DNA from: Desulfatibacillum sp.
GTDB taxonomy: Bacteria; Desulfobacterota; Desulfobacteria; Desulfobacterales; Desulfatibacillaceae
Assembly (NCBI GenBank): GCA_016342355.1
Contig: JAEINP010000010.1
Span: forward strand, 50,200-114,199
Length of the DNA: 64,000 nucleotides
Direction: 5' to 3'
This document shows, piece after piece, positions 17,426-25,102 of the stretch (positions within the stretch are counted from its first letter, which is position 1; every line of letters begins with the position of its first letter). The translations under genes and the position numbers were made by a program. The notes under the pieces are model-generated. The model had not been told where the DNA came from, made no database searches, and saw only the letters and a program-made list of their open reading frames with translations.

Positions 17426-18687
17426 ATCATGGGAAGGACTCAAGCCGCAACCTCCCCAGGGTATTGCTGTTAAATCCTCCGGCAGCCAAGCCCGTATTGC
17501 GGGATTATTACTGTTCCACCCGGCCGAAGACCTCGTACTACTGGCAGCCTGTTGACCTCCTGTGCCTTGCGGCCCAATTGGACAAACGGGCCAGGGTGCT
17601 CATGGTGGACGCCGTTACCCATGGGATTCCCCCAAAAACCCTGCGCAAAATGGTTAAAGCCTTCGCTCCCCATGCCATCTATTGCATGGTTTCCACCCTC
17701 ACAGAGCAGGAAGACCTGGCCCTGTTAAAGCAACTGGCCGGGGAGAAGGCCCGCATCGTGATTGGAGGGGAAGCGGCCCTGAACCCGAATTTTTTCTTTG
17801 AGGAATACCCAGTTATCGATGCCCTGGCCCTGGATTTTACAGCCCCGGAACTGGGGGATTTCCTTTTGGAAGGGCGGGTTTCCGGCCGGTTGCGGACAAG
17901 GGATCAAGCTCCCGGCCCGCCGCCAAACGGAACGGAATACTCCATGGGAGTGACTCCCCACAACACTGTGGATAACGCCTTATATAAAATCCCTTTGTGG
18001 CGAGGTGTGTTTCATTCCCTGCTCACGGATTTCGGTTGTCCCCACCGGTGTTCCTTCTGCAATTCCGGTCTGCATAGCCTGGGGCATAAAACCAGGAAGG
18101 TGAAGGAAATCGGACAGGAACTGGAGTTGTTGAAAAGGCTGGAGGCCAAACAGATTTATCTGCGGGACATGACCTTTGGAGCCAACAAAAGCCATGGGCA
18201 TGAAGTATTGGACCTTTTGGCAGGATATCCCTTTACCCTGCGTGGATATTTGCGTGCGGACCAGATAACGCCTAATTTCTCCAAATCATTAAAACGAGCC
18301 GGATTCGCCATGGCCCAGATTGGTGTGGAAAGCCCCTTACCCGAGGCCAGAAAGGCCATGGGAAAAAACCTTGGGGACGAGGTGTTTATCAAGGCATTCA
18401 GACAGTTGCATGAACAGGGCATTGAGGCCGGAGCCCATTTTATGGTGGGTTTTGACCAGGATCACCCCCTGATTGCCAGGTATTGCGTGGACATGGCAGC
18501 CAAACTGGGGGCGGCCTACTGCTCCATAAATATTTACGAACACCGCCTGGGAGCGCGGCCCATACTCCCCGCAGACCGCGTGCGCCGCCACTGGTTCAGC
18601 CTGCACGCCAGGGCCATGATGGCCCGGTATAACGCACCCAGGCAGGCGCGTTTCCTACTAACCCACTTGAAAAAACAGGCGAAATAG
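17422..18687 (+). CDS. Radical SAM protein with N-terminal B12-binding-like domain (3 of 3)
   Basis: 421 aa; the N-terminal domain (PRVLLLNPPAAKPVLRD) resembles that of its two neighbours, and the radical SAM cluster reads CPHRCSFC. The VGAESGSP-type motif is changed to IGVESPLPEAR, so it may act on a different intermediate. The start codon overlaps the previous stop (ATGA), indicating translational coupling. It ends 20 bases before the convergent aspartokinase gene. Function cannot be assigned beyond the superfamily. Confidence 0.8.
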   Translation: MNHGKDSSRNLPRVLLLNPPAAKPVLRDYYCSTRPKTSYYWQPVDLLCLAAQLDKRARVLMVDAVTHGIPPKTLRKMVKAFAPHAIYCMVSTLTEQEDLALLKQLAGEKARIVIGGEAALNPNFFFEEYPVIDALALDFTAPELGDFLLEGRVSGRLRTRDQAPGPPPNGTEYSMGVTPHNTVDNALYKIPLWRGVFHSLLTDFGCPHRCSFCNSGLHSLGHKTRKVKEIGQELELLKRLEAKQIYLRDMTFGANKSHGHEVLDLLAGYPFTLRGYLRADQITPNFSKSLKRAGFAMAQIGVESPLPEARKAMGKNLGDEVFIKAFRQLHEQGIEAGAHFMVGFDQDHPLIARYCVDMAAKLGAAYCSINIYEHRLGARPILPADRVRRHWFSLHARAMMARYNAPRQARFLLTHLKKQAK

Positions 18688-18707
18688 TTCCGGCCATTCC
18701 AGGCGCA

Positions 18708-20129
18708 TCAGGCTGTCGGACTTTTTTCCACCAACGCCTGATGCAAGGTCACAATGGTGTTTTTAAAATCACTCTCCGACACAATGAATTTGGCCTCCAC
18801 ATTGCGCCGGTCCTTTTGCATGGCGATCACATAAACTCCGGCCCGATCCAGGGCCTCCGTAGCCCTTGCCATGAGCCCGGGTACAGCCATATTGCTGCCA
18901 ATGGGGGAGACCATGGCCACCGTGCCCATGTCAATATCAGCCTCGGGGAAGTGCTTTTTCCAGCCTTCCACCAGCCTTGCGGCCCGTTTGAGGGATACCG
19001 GAAGATAATGGACAATGGTGTTGGCGCTGGTTGTCTTGGCGACATAACGCAGGCCACGGTCGTCCAGGTCCTTGCATAGCCTTTGATCATATCCGGTAAG
19101 GCCCACCATGTCCTGGTCCATGAACCGGACTTCGGTCAGGTTTTTTCTTCCGGCGATAATTTCCACGCAGGGGGATTCGCTCACGTAGTCGCTGGTTATA
19201 AGCGTGCCGGGGTGATCGGGCTCAAAGGTATTTTTGATGCGCAGGCTGATCCCGGAATTCCTGAGCCCCCTGGCGGCCCCCGGATGAATAGCCTCCATGC
19301 CCAGATCCGCCAGTTGGTCGGCCACGTCATAGTTGGTTTGGCCGATGGTTTGAACATTGTCGGCCCCAACCATCCGCGGGTCGCCACTGGAAAGGTGAAA
19401 CTCCTTGTGGATGATGGCCTCCCTGGCCCGGGTTACGGTGGCCACCTTGCTGAAAGTGATCTCGCTGTATCCCCGGTCGTATGTGTGCATGAGGCCTTCC
19501 TTGCACTGGGTGTACCCCGTGACAATAGGCAATTCCTCGGCGTAGTTTGTGTGTTCGAAAAATTTACCGATTTTTTCGGCAAAACCCAGGTTGTCCCCCT
19601 CGCGCCACCCTGTGAGGTCGATATACCGGGCGTTGACGCCCTTGTCCTGAAGAATGAGCGATGTATTGTAGGCGCTGTGAGCCTCTCCCACTGCGGATAA
19701 CAACTCCCGAATGGTCATGAGGTGCTCGGACAACTGAAAATGGCCGTAGGAGCACAGACGATGCAAATCCAGCAAGCAGCTTCGCACGCCCTCAATGCGC
19801 TCCCGGACAAAGCGGTCCGCCTGATCCACATCCAGGCCCAGGGGCTCCAGATCCGCGTTGATGGAGATCATTTTTTCCCCAACCCTGCTAATGGCGTCGC
19901 CCCAGGCCCAGGAAGAGTCGTTATCATCCACGAACATACCGTATACGCCAGGCTCCTGGGTCTTTTTATGTTCCAGGAGCAAATCCGTTAACCCTGCGTA
20001 TGCAGAAACCACGATGATGCGCTGGTAGAGTTCCGATTCCCTGCGATTTCCCACCAGAACATTATCCAATACATCCGCAAACCGGGACATGGAGGTCCCG
20101 CCGATCTTTTCCACAGTGTGGGATTTCAT
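18708..20129 (-). CDS. ask: Ectoine-type aspartokinase
   Basis: Aspartate kinase, 473 aa, catalysing ATP-dependent phosphorylation of aspartate. The N-terminal kinase motif VEKIGGTSMSRF is clear and tandem ACT-type regulatory sequence is expected near the C-terminus. As last gene of the ectABC operon it matches Ask_Ect, the specialised isozyme that feeds aspartyl phosphate into ectoine synthesis and escapes lysine/threonine feedback in other bacteria (family knowledge). Starts 39 bases after ectC. Confidence 0.93.
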   Translation of the reverse strand: MKSHTVEKIGGTSMSRFADVLDNVLVGNRRESELYQRIIVVSAYAGLTDLLLEHKKTQEPGVYGMFVDDNDSSWAWGDAISRVGEKMISINADLEPLGLDVDQADRFVRERIEGVRSCLLDLHRLCSYGHFQLSEHLMTIRELLSAVGEAHSAYNTSLILQDKGVNARYIDLTGWREGDNLGFAEKIGKFFEHTNYAEELPIVTGYTQCKEGLMHTYDRGYSEITFSKVATVTRAREAIIHKEFHLSSGDPRMVGADNVQTIGQTNYDVADQLADLGMEAIHPGAARGLRNSGISLRIKNTFEPDHPGTLITSDYVSESPCVEIIAGRKNLTEVRFMDQDMVGLTGYDQRLCKDLDDRGLRYVAKTTSANTIVHYLPVSLKRAARLVEGWKKHFPEADIDMGTVAMVSPIGSNMAVPGLMARATEALDRAGVYVIAMQKDRRNVEAKFIVSESDFKNTIVTLHQALVEKSPTA

Positions 20130-20168
20130 GGTTCTTTTTCACCTGCCTTCAAAATAATAATTCCGTGG

Positions 20169-20561
20169 TTATTCGTCGAGAATGGGGTATGCCCCGTCCG
20201 CATCATGGTCTTCCCTACCCGTGAGAGGAGGATTGAACACGCAGACCAGCCGCAACTCCTCACTGGCCCGCAGCAGATGCTCGTCGTGTTTGTCCAGGGC
20301 ATACATGGTGCCGGGAACAATGGGGATCAGCTCTCCCGAAGAGACCAATTCAATTTCGCCTTTTCCATGGATGCAATAAACCGCTTCCAGGTGGTTCTTG
20401 TACCAAAGGTGGGTTTCAGTGCCCGGATGAATAATAGTATCATGGAGCGAAAAACCCATGCCATCCTTCTTAAGGAGAAGGCGGCGGCTATTCCAGGTTC
20501 CGGAATCGCCCGCAACGTCCTGGTCTGTACCGATAATCTTGTCCAATTGCCTGACTAACAT
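20169..20561 (-). CDS. ectC: Ectoine synthase
   Basis: Cupin-fold enzyme closing N-gamma-acetyl-diaminobutyrate to ectoine; 130 aa, the usual size. The C-terminal signature FNPPLTGREDHDADGAYP and the metal/substrate region (LWYKNHLEAVYCIHGKGE) are intact. The start overlaps the end of ectB by 7 bases, so translation is coupled. No ectD (hydroxylase) follows, as expected for an anaerobe because EctD needs oxygen. Confidence 0.96.
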   Translation of the reverse strand: MLVRQLDKIIGTDQDVAGDSGTWNSRRLLLKKDGMGFSLHDTIIHPGTETHLWYKNHLEAVYCIHGKGEIELVSSGELIPIVPGTMYALDKHDEHLLRASEELRLVCVFNPPLTGREDHDADGAYPILDE

Positions 20562-21835
20562 ACAAACTCCCCTTTCAACCGCTCCTCTTTTTGCTCCAGG
20601 ATCTCCCCGATTGCCTCGTCCACAATGCTGATGCCGGCCTTGAGGGTTTCCTCGTCAATGATAAGAGGAGGCAGGAACTTAACCACCTGGTCGTCGGCTC
20701 CGGCCAGTTCGATTACCAAGCCTTTTTCAAAGCACAGGCTGGAAACTTCGCTGGTGAAGCCTTTTTCAGGAATTTCAATGCCCCAGATCATGCCCCGGCC
20801 CCGAACGTCTGCTTCCAGGCTGGGATATTTTTCCGCAATTTTTCTCAACTCCGCTTCCATAACCGTGCCTTTATACTTGATGGCCTCGCTCAGGTCGTTA
20901 TTTTCCCAGAACTTAAAATTTTCTGTGGCGGCTACAAAAGCCAGGTTGTTGCCCCGAAAAGTGCCTGTGTGCTCTCCGGGTTTCCATTGGTCCAGGTCGG
21001 GCCTCATGAGCAGGAGGGACAAAGGAAGGCCCCCGCCAATGGCCTTGGACAGGGTCACCATGTCGGGTTTGATGCCAGATTCCTCAAAGCTGAAAAAATC
21101 GCCGGTCCGGCCATTCCCCACCTGGATATCGTCCACAATGAGCAGGATGTCCCATTCGTGGCAAATTTCAGCCAGTTCAGCCAGCCATTCAGGTCGGGCA
21201 ACGTTCACACCGCCTTCGGCCTGAACCGTCTCCAGGATAACAGCGGCAGGCAGGTCCAGTCCGCTGGAATTATCCCGAAGCAGCTTTCTGAAAAGATCCA
21301 GGGTATTGATGTCCGGCCCCATGTATCCGTCAAAGGGCAGAAAGCTGACGTTGCTGCGGCTGATATGGGCCTCGTCCCGATAAAAGGTGTTTCCGGTAAC
21401 AGCCAAAGCCCCCATGGAAAGCCCATGGTATCCGTTGGTAAAGGCCACAATGTTGGAGCGGCCCTTGATCATACGGGCCAGTTTAAGAGCGCTTTCCACG
21501 GCATTGGTGCCTGTGGGGCCGGTAAACTGGACCTTGTAGTGCAGGTTTCTGGGCTCCAAAATGCCGTACACCAACGATTCTAGAAAACGCTCTTTAGCCT
21601 TGGTGGCCATATCCAGACCATGAAGAACCCCCTGGCTTTTGAGGTATTCAATCATGGCGTTGGACACGTTTTCGTTATTGTGGCCGTAATTAAGGGTTCC
21701 GGCGCCGGCGAAGAAGTCAATATACTCCTTGCCCATGGTGTCCGTTAAGGTGGAGCCTACGGCTTTTTCAAATATAACCGGAAAAGCCCGGATATATCCT
21801 CGAACACGGGATTCAAAATTTTCAAAAATACGCAT
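20555..21835 (-). CDS. ectB: Diaminobutyrate-2-oxoglutarate transaminase
   Basis: PLP-dependent class III aminotransferase, 426 aa, making L-2,4-diaminobutyrate from aspartate semialdehyde with glutamate as amino donor. Family motifs are FFAGAGTLNYGHNN, LIVDDIQVGNGRTGDFF and the PLP lysine region TLSKAIGGGLPL. The ATG has GAGGAT upstream. It lies between ectA and ectC in the standard order. Confidence 0.96.
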   Translation of the reverse strand: MRIFENFESRVRGYIRAFPVIFEKAVGSTLTDTMGKEYIDFFAGAGTLNYGHNNENVSNAMIEYLKSQGVLHGLDMATKAKERFLESLVYGILEPRNLHYKVQFTGPTGTNAVESALKLARMIKGRSNIVAFTNGYHGLSMGALAVTGNTFYRDEAHISRSNVSFLPFDGYMGPDINTLDLFRKLLRDNSSGLDLPAAVILETVQAEGGVNVARPEWLAELAEICHEWDILLIVDDIQVGNGRTGDFFSFEESGIKPDMVTLSKAIGGGLPLSLLLMRPDLDQWKPGEHTGTFRGNNLAFVAATENFKFWENNDLSEAIKYKGTVMEAELRKIAEKYPSLEADVRGRGMIWGIEIPEKGFTSEVSSLCFEKGLVIELAGADDQVVKFLPPLIIDEETLKAGISIVDEAIGEILEQKEERLKGEFVC

Positions 21836-21861
21836 GACATTTATCCTCTACAATTATTTGG

Positions 21862-22350
21862 TTATTGGCGTGGAACAAACCGGAAAAGAATTTCCTCCTC
21901 ATGGAGACCCTTTTCCGTGGAATAAGCTTCTATGAATGTCTCTTTTTGAACAACAAGCCCCCGGTCCTTGGCAAAACGCAAAAACAGGCTTTGGCTCGCC
22001 TTGTTGGAAGGGCTTATGGTTGTTTCGAATTGGCAACAATCCGTCTGTTGCGCCAGCCAGTGAAGCATGGAAAGACCCAAACCCCGCTTGCGAAAGGATG
22101 AGGAGACAGCCACCTGCCAGACAAAAAAGGTTTGGGGATCATTTGGTTTGATATAGCCCGAAATAAACCCGGCGGATTGGGAATCCACCTCGGCCAGAAC
22201 GCATGTGGAGGCAAAATGCTGGCAAAGCAAATGGTAGGCGTACTCGGAATTCAAGTCCAACGGCGCACAATTGCGTATAAGGTCATGCACCACAAAAGCA
22301 TCCCCAGCTTCGGGATGCCTCATAGATGGAGGTTGGTTGTCGTTATCCAT
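21862..22350 (-). CDS. ectA: Diaminobutyrate acetyltransferase
   Basis: GNAT-fold enzyme acetylating diaminobutyrate with acetyl-CoA, the second ectoine-specific step; about 162 aa. The acetyl-CoA binding region VAVSSSFRKRGLGLSML and the family motif FETTISPSNKASQSLF are present. The ATG at 22350 has AAGGAG very close upstream; a GTG at 22362 overlapping the regulator stop (GTGA) is an alternative start. Coupled to the upstream MarR gene. Confidence 0.93.
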   Translation of the reverse strand: MDNDNQPPSMRHPEAGDAFVVHDLIRNCAPLDLNSEYAYHLLCQHFASTCVLAEVDSQSAGFISGYIKPNDPQTFFVWQVAVSSSFRKRGLGLSMLHWLAQQTDCCQFETTISPSNKASQSLFLRFAKDRGLVVQKETFIEAYSTEKGLHEEEILFRFVPRQ

Positions 22351-22358
22351 TGTCTCCT

Positions 22359-22859
22359 TCACTTTCCGGTGTCGGATTCCGTAATTTGGGTAATGAGATT
22401 AGGTGAGGCATCCAGGTTCTCCGCCTCCATCAGCCCAACCACTCGCTCCAATGACATGGCGATGGCTATCTGCTCCAACTGGGGCAAATGCTTGAGAGAC
22501 TGGGAAAGCCGGTCCTGCAACAAGGACGGCGCAGCCTTGGTAAACTCCTGGCCATACTCGGTCTGGCGCACAAAAACCTTGCGCCTGTCATGGGTATCCC
22601 GCTCCCGAACCACAAGCCCCTTGCTCTCCAAACGATCCACAATGCCGTTCACCGTACTCAGGCCCAAAGTGACCGCCGAAGCCAGGGCCGACAGGGTGGA
22701 CGGGCCATCTTTCTCCAAGGCGTACAAACAAATCAATTGGGGCGCGGTGATGTTCAGCTCACTATGGAGTTTGCGGGAATGAATGTCCACAGCCCGGATG
22801 ATGCGCCGCAAGGACATGAGCACTCGAAACTCCACTTCCTGAAATACATCTTCTGTCAT
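22359..22859 (-). CDS. ectR: MarR-family regulator of the ectoine operon (EctR-like)
   Basis: 166-aa winged-helix regulator. The DNA-binding region (STLSALASAVTLGLSTVNGI then VDRLESKGLVVRERD) is typical of MarR. As first gene of the ectABC-ask operon it matches EctR, a MarR-type repressor of ectoine genes in methylotrophs and others. It is probably autoregulatory, since it shares the promoter with ectABC. Effector unknown; osmotic or ionic signals are presumed. Confidence 0.85.
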   Translation of the reverse strand: MTEDVFQEVEFRVLMSLRRIIRAVDIHSRKLHSELNITAPQLICLYALEKDGPSTLSALASAVTLGLSTVNGIVDRLESKGLVVRERDTHDRRKVFVRQTEYGQEFTKAAPSLLQDRLSQSLKHLPQLEQIAIAMSLERVVGLMEAENLDASPNLITQITESDTGK

Positions 22860-23264
22860 GGCACTGTTTTTCCATGGGTCCTGTTTTCGGCCCCGGGGGA
22901 TTCCTGTTTGACGGGTGTATTTTCCATCACAATATTTCCTGAACGATTGTTTTCTACAAGAAAGGTATCACCACGAAACATATCTGTCAAGAGCACAGAT
23001 TGATCATGGTAAAATATCATACCTAAACCACAATTCGAGAAACCAAGAACAAATAAGAACTGTGGTCGGCTTATAAAATCAAAGAGCACGAGGCGTCCCG
23101 TACAATATTTAACCGAATATTATCCTCCCTCTAATCTCCCTCTAACTCCAAAGCCCAAAAATACCCCTGACAGTATGGAATCTCATCCGTTCGGACAATT
23201 CGGACGGTTGCCCAGGCGACAGGATTCGTGTCGCGTATTCGTTGTATAAAACGGACGGCACGCT
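22860..23264. other. Divergent intergenic region, ectoine operon / c-di-GMP protein
   Basis: About 400 bases with the ectoine promoter on the minus side, an imperfect dyad GGTAAAATATCATACC near 23009-23024, short direct repeats (CTCCCTCTAA twice; TTCGGAC twice) and the leader of the EAL-GGDEF gene. No gene is seen. Confidence 0.5.
22962..22990 (-). promoter_or_regulatory. Sigma-70 promoter of the ectR-ectABC-ask operon
   Basis: On the minus strand a perfect TTGACA (22990-22985) is followed after 17 bases by TACCTT with an upstream TG (extended -10). It lies about 100 bases before the ectR start and is the only clear promoter for the operon. Confidence 0.5.
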
Positions 23265-25088
23265 ATGTATCAGGCTTTAAGCACATGGGACCAGGACATC
23301 CAGGATTTTGGAAACGTCAGGGGCAATTTGAAAGTATACGAGACAGGCTGCTACCAGAGTTTGGTGGATATCATCGAAAATCAAAGGATTGACACAGTCT
23401 TCCAACCCATTGTGGATTTGCATAAGGGCGGCGTCTACGCATACGAAGCCCTCAGCCGCATCCAGGGTGAATCCAGCTTTCCCAACACGGAGTCCCTGTT
23501 CCAGGCTTCCCAATTTTTCCGGCAGACCTTGCAACTGGAAAGGGTCTGCCAAAAAAGCGCCATCCGAAGGGCCGAGGAATGGGGGATCGTCCGGCCGGTT
23601 TGCATAAACCTGTGCCCTTCCGTCTTTCGCACCCCGGACTGCAACCAAGGCGAGGTATCCTGCATGCTGGATGAATTGTTCGGCATCCGGGATAAAATCA
23701 TCATCGAACTGACCGAACGCTTTTGCATCCGGGACGACGAGCTTTTCAAGAAAACCGTGGATTACTATTGCCAACAAGGCTTCCGAATAGCCATAGACGA
23801 CCTGGGTTCCGGATATGCCGGACTCAAAATGCTGGCCCAAATAGAACCCTCCATCGTCAAGATAGATCGTTTCCTCATTGCGGAAATCGACAAGTCCACC
23901 AAAAAGCAAATGCTCCTTTCCGCCTTTGTGTCCTTTTGCCACAAGATCAACGCCCTGGTGGTCGCCGAAGGCATAGAAACCCGGGAAGAGCTGGAAACCG
24001 TGGCCGCCATGAAGGTGGACCTGGGCCAGGGTTATTACCTGGCCCGGCCTCATAAGGAGCCGGGCGTCTGCGCCCCTGAGGCCAAACAGGAAATTCTACG
24101 GATCAACAAGCCGTCCGTATCGGGCATAGAGGTGGGCAATTTCATCGGGTCCCTGGCCAAGTATATCGCGCCGGTCAATTGCGGGCAGCAGGTGGAAACA
24201 ATCCTCAAACGCTTTGATGTGGAAAAGGACCTTTCCGCTGTTCCCGTGGTCAGGGACAACCGGCCCATGGGGATTATCCACAAAGCCAAGATATTTTACA
24301 AGCTGGGCCACAAGTTCGGTTACGATCTTTTCGCCCGGAAAAACGTGGAAAACATCATGGAATCCGGCATGGTCTTCGAGGCTTCCACCACCCTGGACGA
24401 TGTGGCCCGCACCATCATCACCCGGGACGCCACCTCGGTCTACGACGCCCTCACCATTGTGCTCAACGGCTCGTATATGGGCATTGTGCAAATCCACGAC
24501 CTGCTGGAAGCCATCACCCAGCAGAAAATCAACATGGCCAAACAGGCCAATCCCCTAACCGGACTCCCCGGGAACAACCTCATTAAGGAAGATATCGCCA
24601 ACCGGCTCAACACCCATCAGGTCTTTGCGGTCATGTATTTCGACCTGGACGACTTCAAGCCCTTTAACGACAACTTCGGGTTTGACCAGGGAGACCAGGT
24701 TATCCGGCTGGTGGGAAATATCCTGAAAGACATGGCCCCCGAATGGGACCCCCTGGGTTTTGTGGGTCATATCGGCGGGGACGACTTTGTGGTGATCTGC
24801 CGGGCCCAGGGCATTGAAACCTTTTGCCAAGCTGTGCTCAACCGGTTTGATGCGGAAACCAGAAAGTTCTATCACGAGGATGTCCTGAAAGCAGGCTGTT
24901 ACACCAGCAAGGATCGCAAGGGGCAGCAGCGGGACTTTCCCCTGCTTTCCCTGTCCATCGCCATCATCACCACTCAAAACCGTATCATCGAATCTTACGG
25001 GCACCTGGCGTCCCTGGCTTCGGAGGTCAAGAAGAAGGCCAAGACCATCCAGGGGAATTCGTACTATGTTGATCAACGCCACGAATAA
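23265..25088 (+). CDS. EAL-CBS-GGDEF c-di-GMP turnover protein
   Basis: 607-aa cytoplasmic protein. The N-terminal EAL domain (about 35-275) keeps the phosphodiesterase residues: EALSR, CINLCP, ELTER, IDDLGSGYA, KIDRF, AEGIET and GQGYYLARP. A CBS pair (about 285-415) follows, then a GGDEF domain (about 430-600) with the active-site loop GGDDF. Both activities could therefore be real, with the CBS pair perhaps sensing adenine nucleotides. The next gene starts 14 bases downstream, linking c-di-GMP signalling to a glycosyltransferase. No transmembrane segment is seen. Confidence 0.92.
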   Translation: MYQALSTWDQDIQDFGNVRGNLKVYETGCYQSLVDIIENQRIDTVFQPIVDLHKGGVYAYEALSRIQGESSFPNTESLFQASQFFRQTLQLERVCQKSAIRRAEEWGIVRPVCINLCPSVFRTPDCNQGEVSCMLDELFGIRDKIIIELTERFCIRDDELFKKTVDYYCQQGFRIAIDDLGSGYAGLKMLAQIEPSIVKIDRFLIAEIDKSTKKQMLLSAFVSFCHKINALVVAEGIETREELETVAAMKVDLGQGYYLARPHKEPGVCAPEAKQEILRINKPSVSGIEVGNFIGSLAKYIAPVNCGQQVETILKRFDVEKDLSAVPVVRDNRPMGIIHKAKIFYKLGHKFGYDLFARKNVENIMESGMVFEASTTLDDVARTIITRDATSVYDALTIVLNGSYMGIVQIHDLLEAITQQKINMAKQANPLTGLPGNNLIKEDIANRLNTHQVFAVMYFDLDDFKPFNDNFGFDQGDQVIRLVGNILKDMAPEWDPLGFVGHIGGDDFVVICRAQGIETFCQAVLNRFDAETRKFYHEDVLKAGCYTSKDRKGQQRDFPLLSLSIAIITTQNRIIESYGHLASLASEVKKKAKTIQGNSYYVDQRHE

Positions 25089-25102
25089 ACAGGGGAACTG
25101 CA

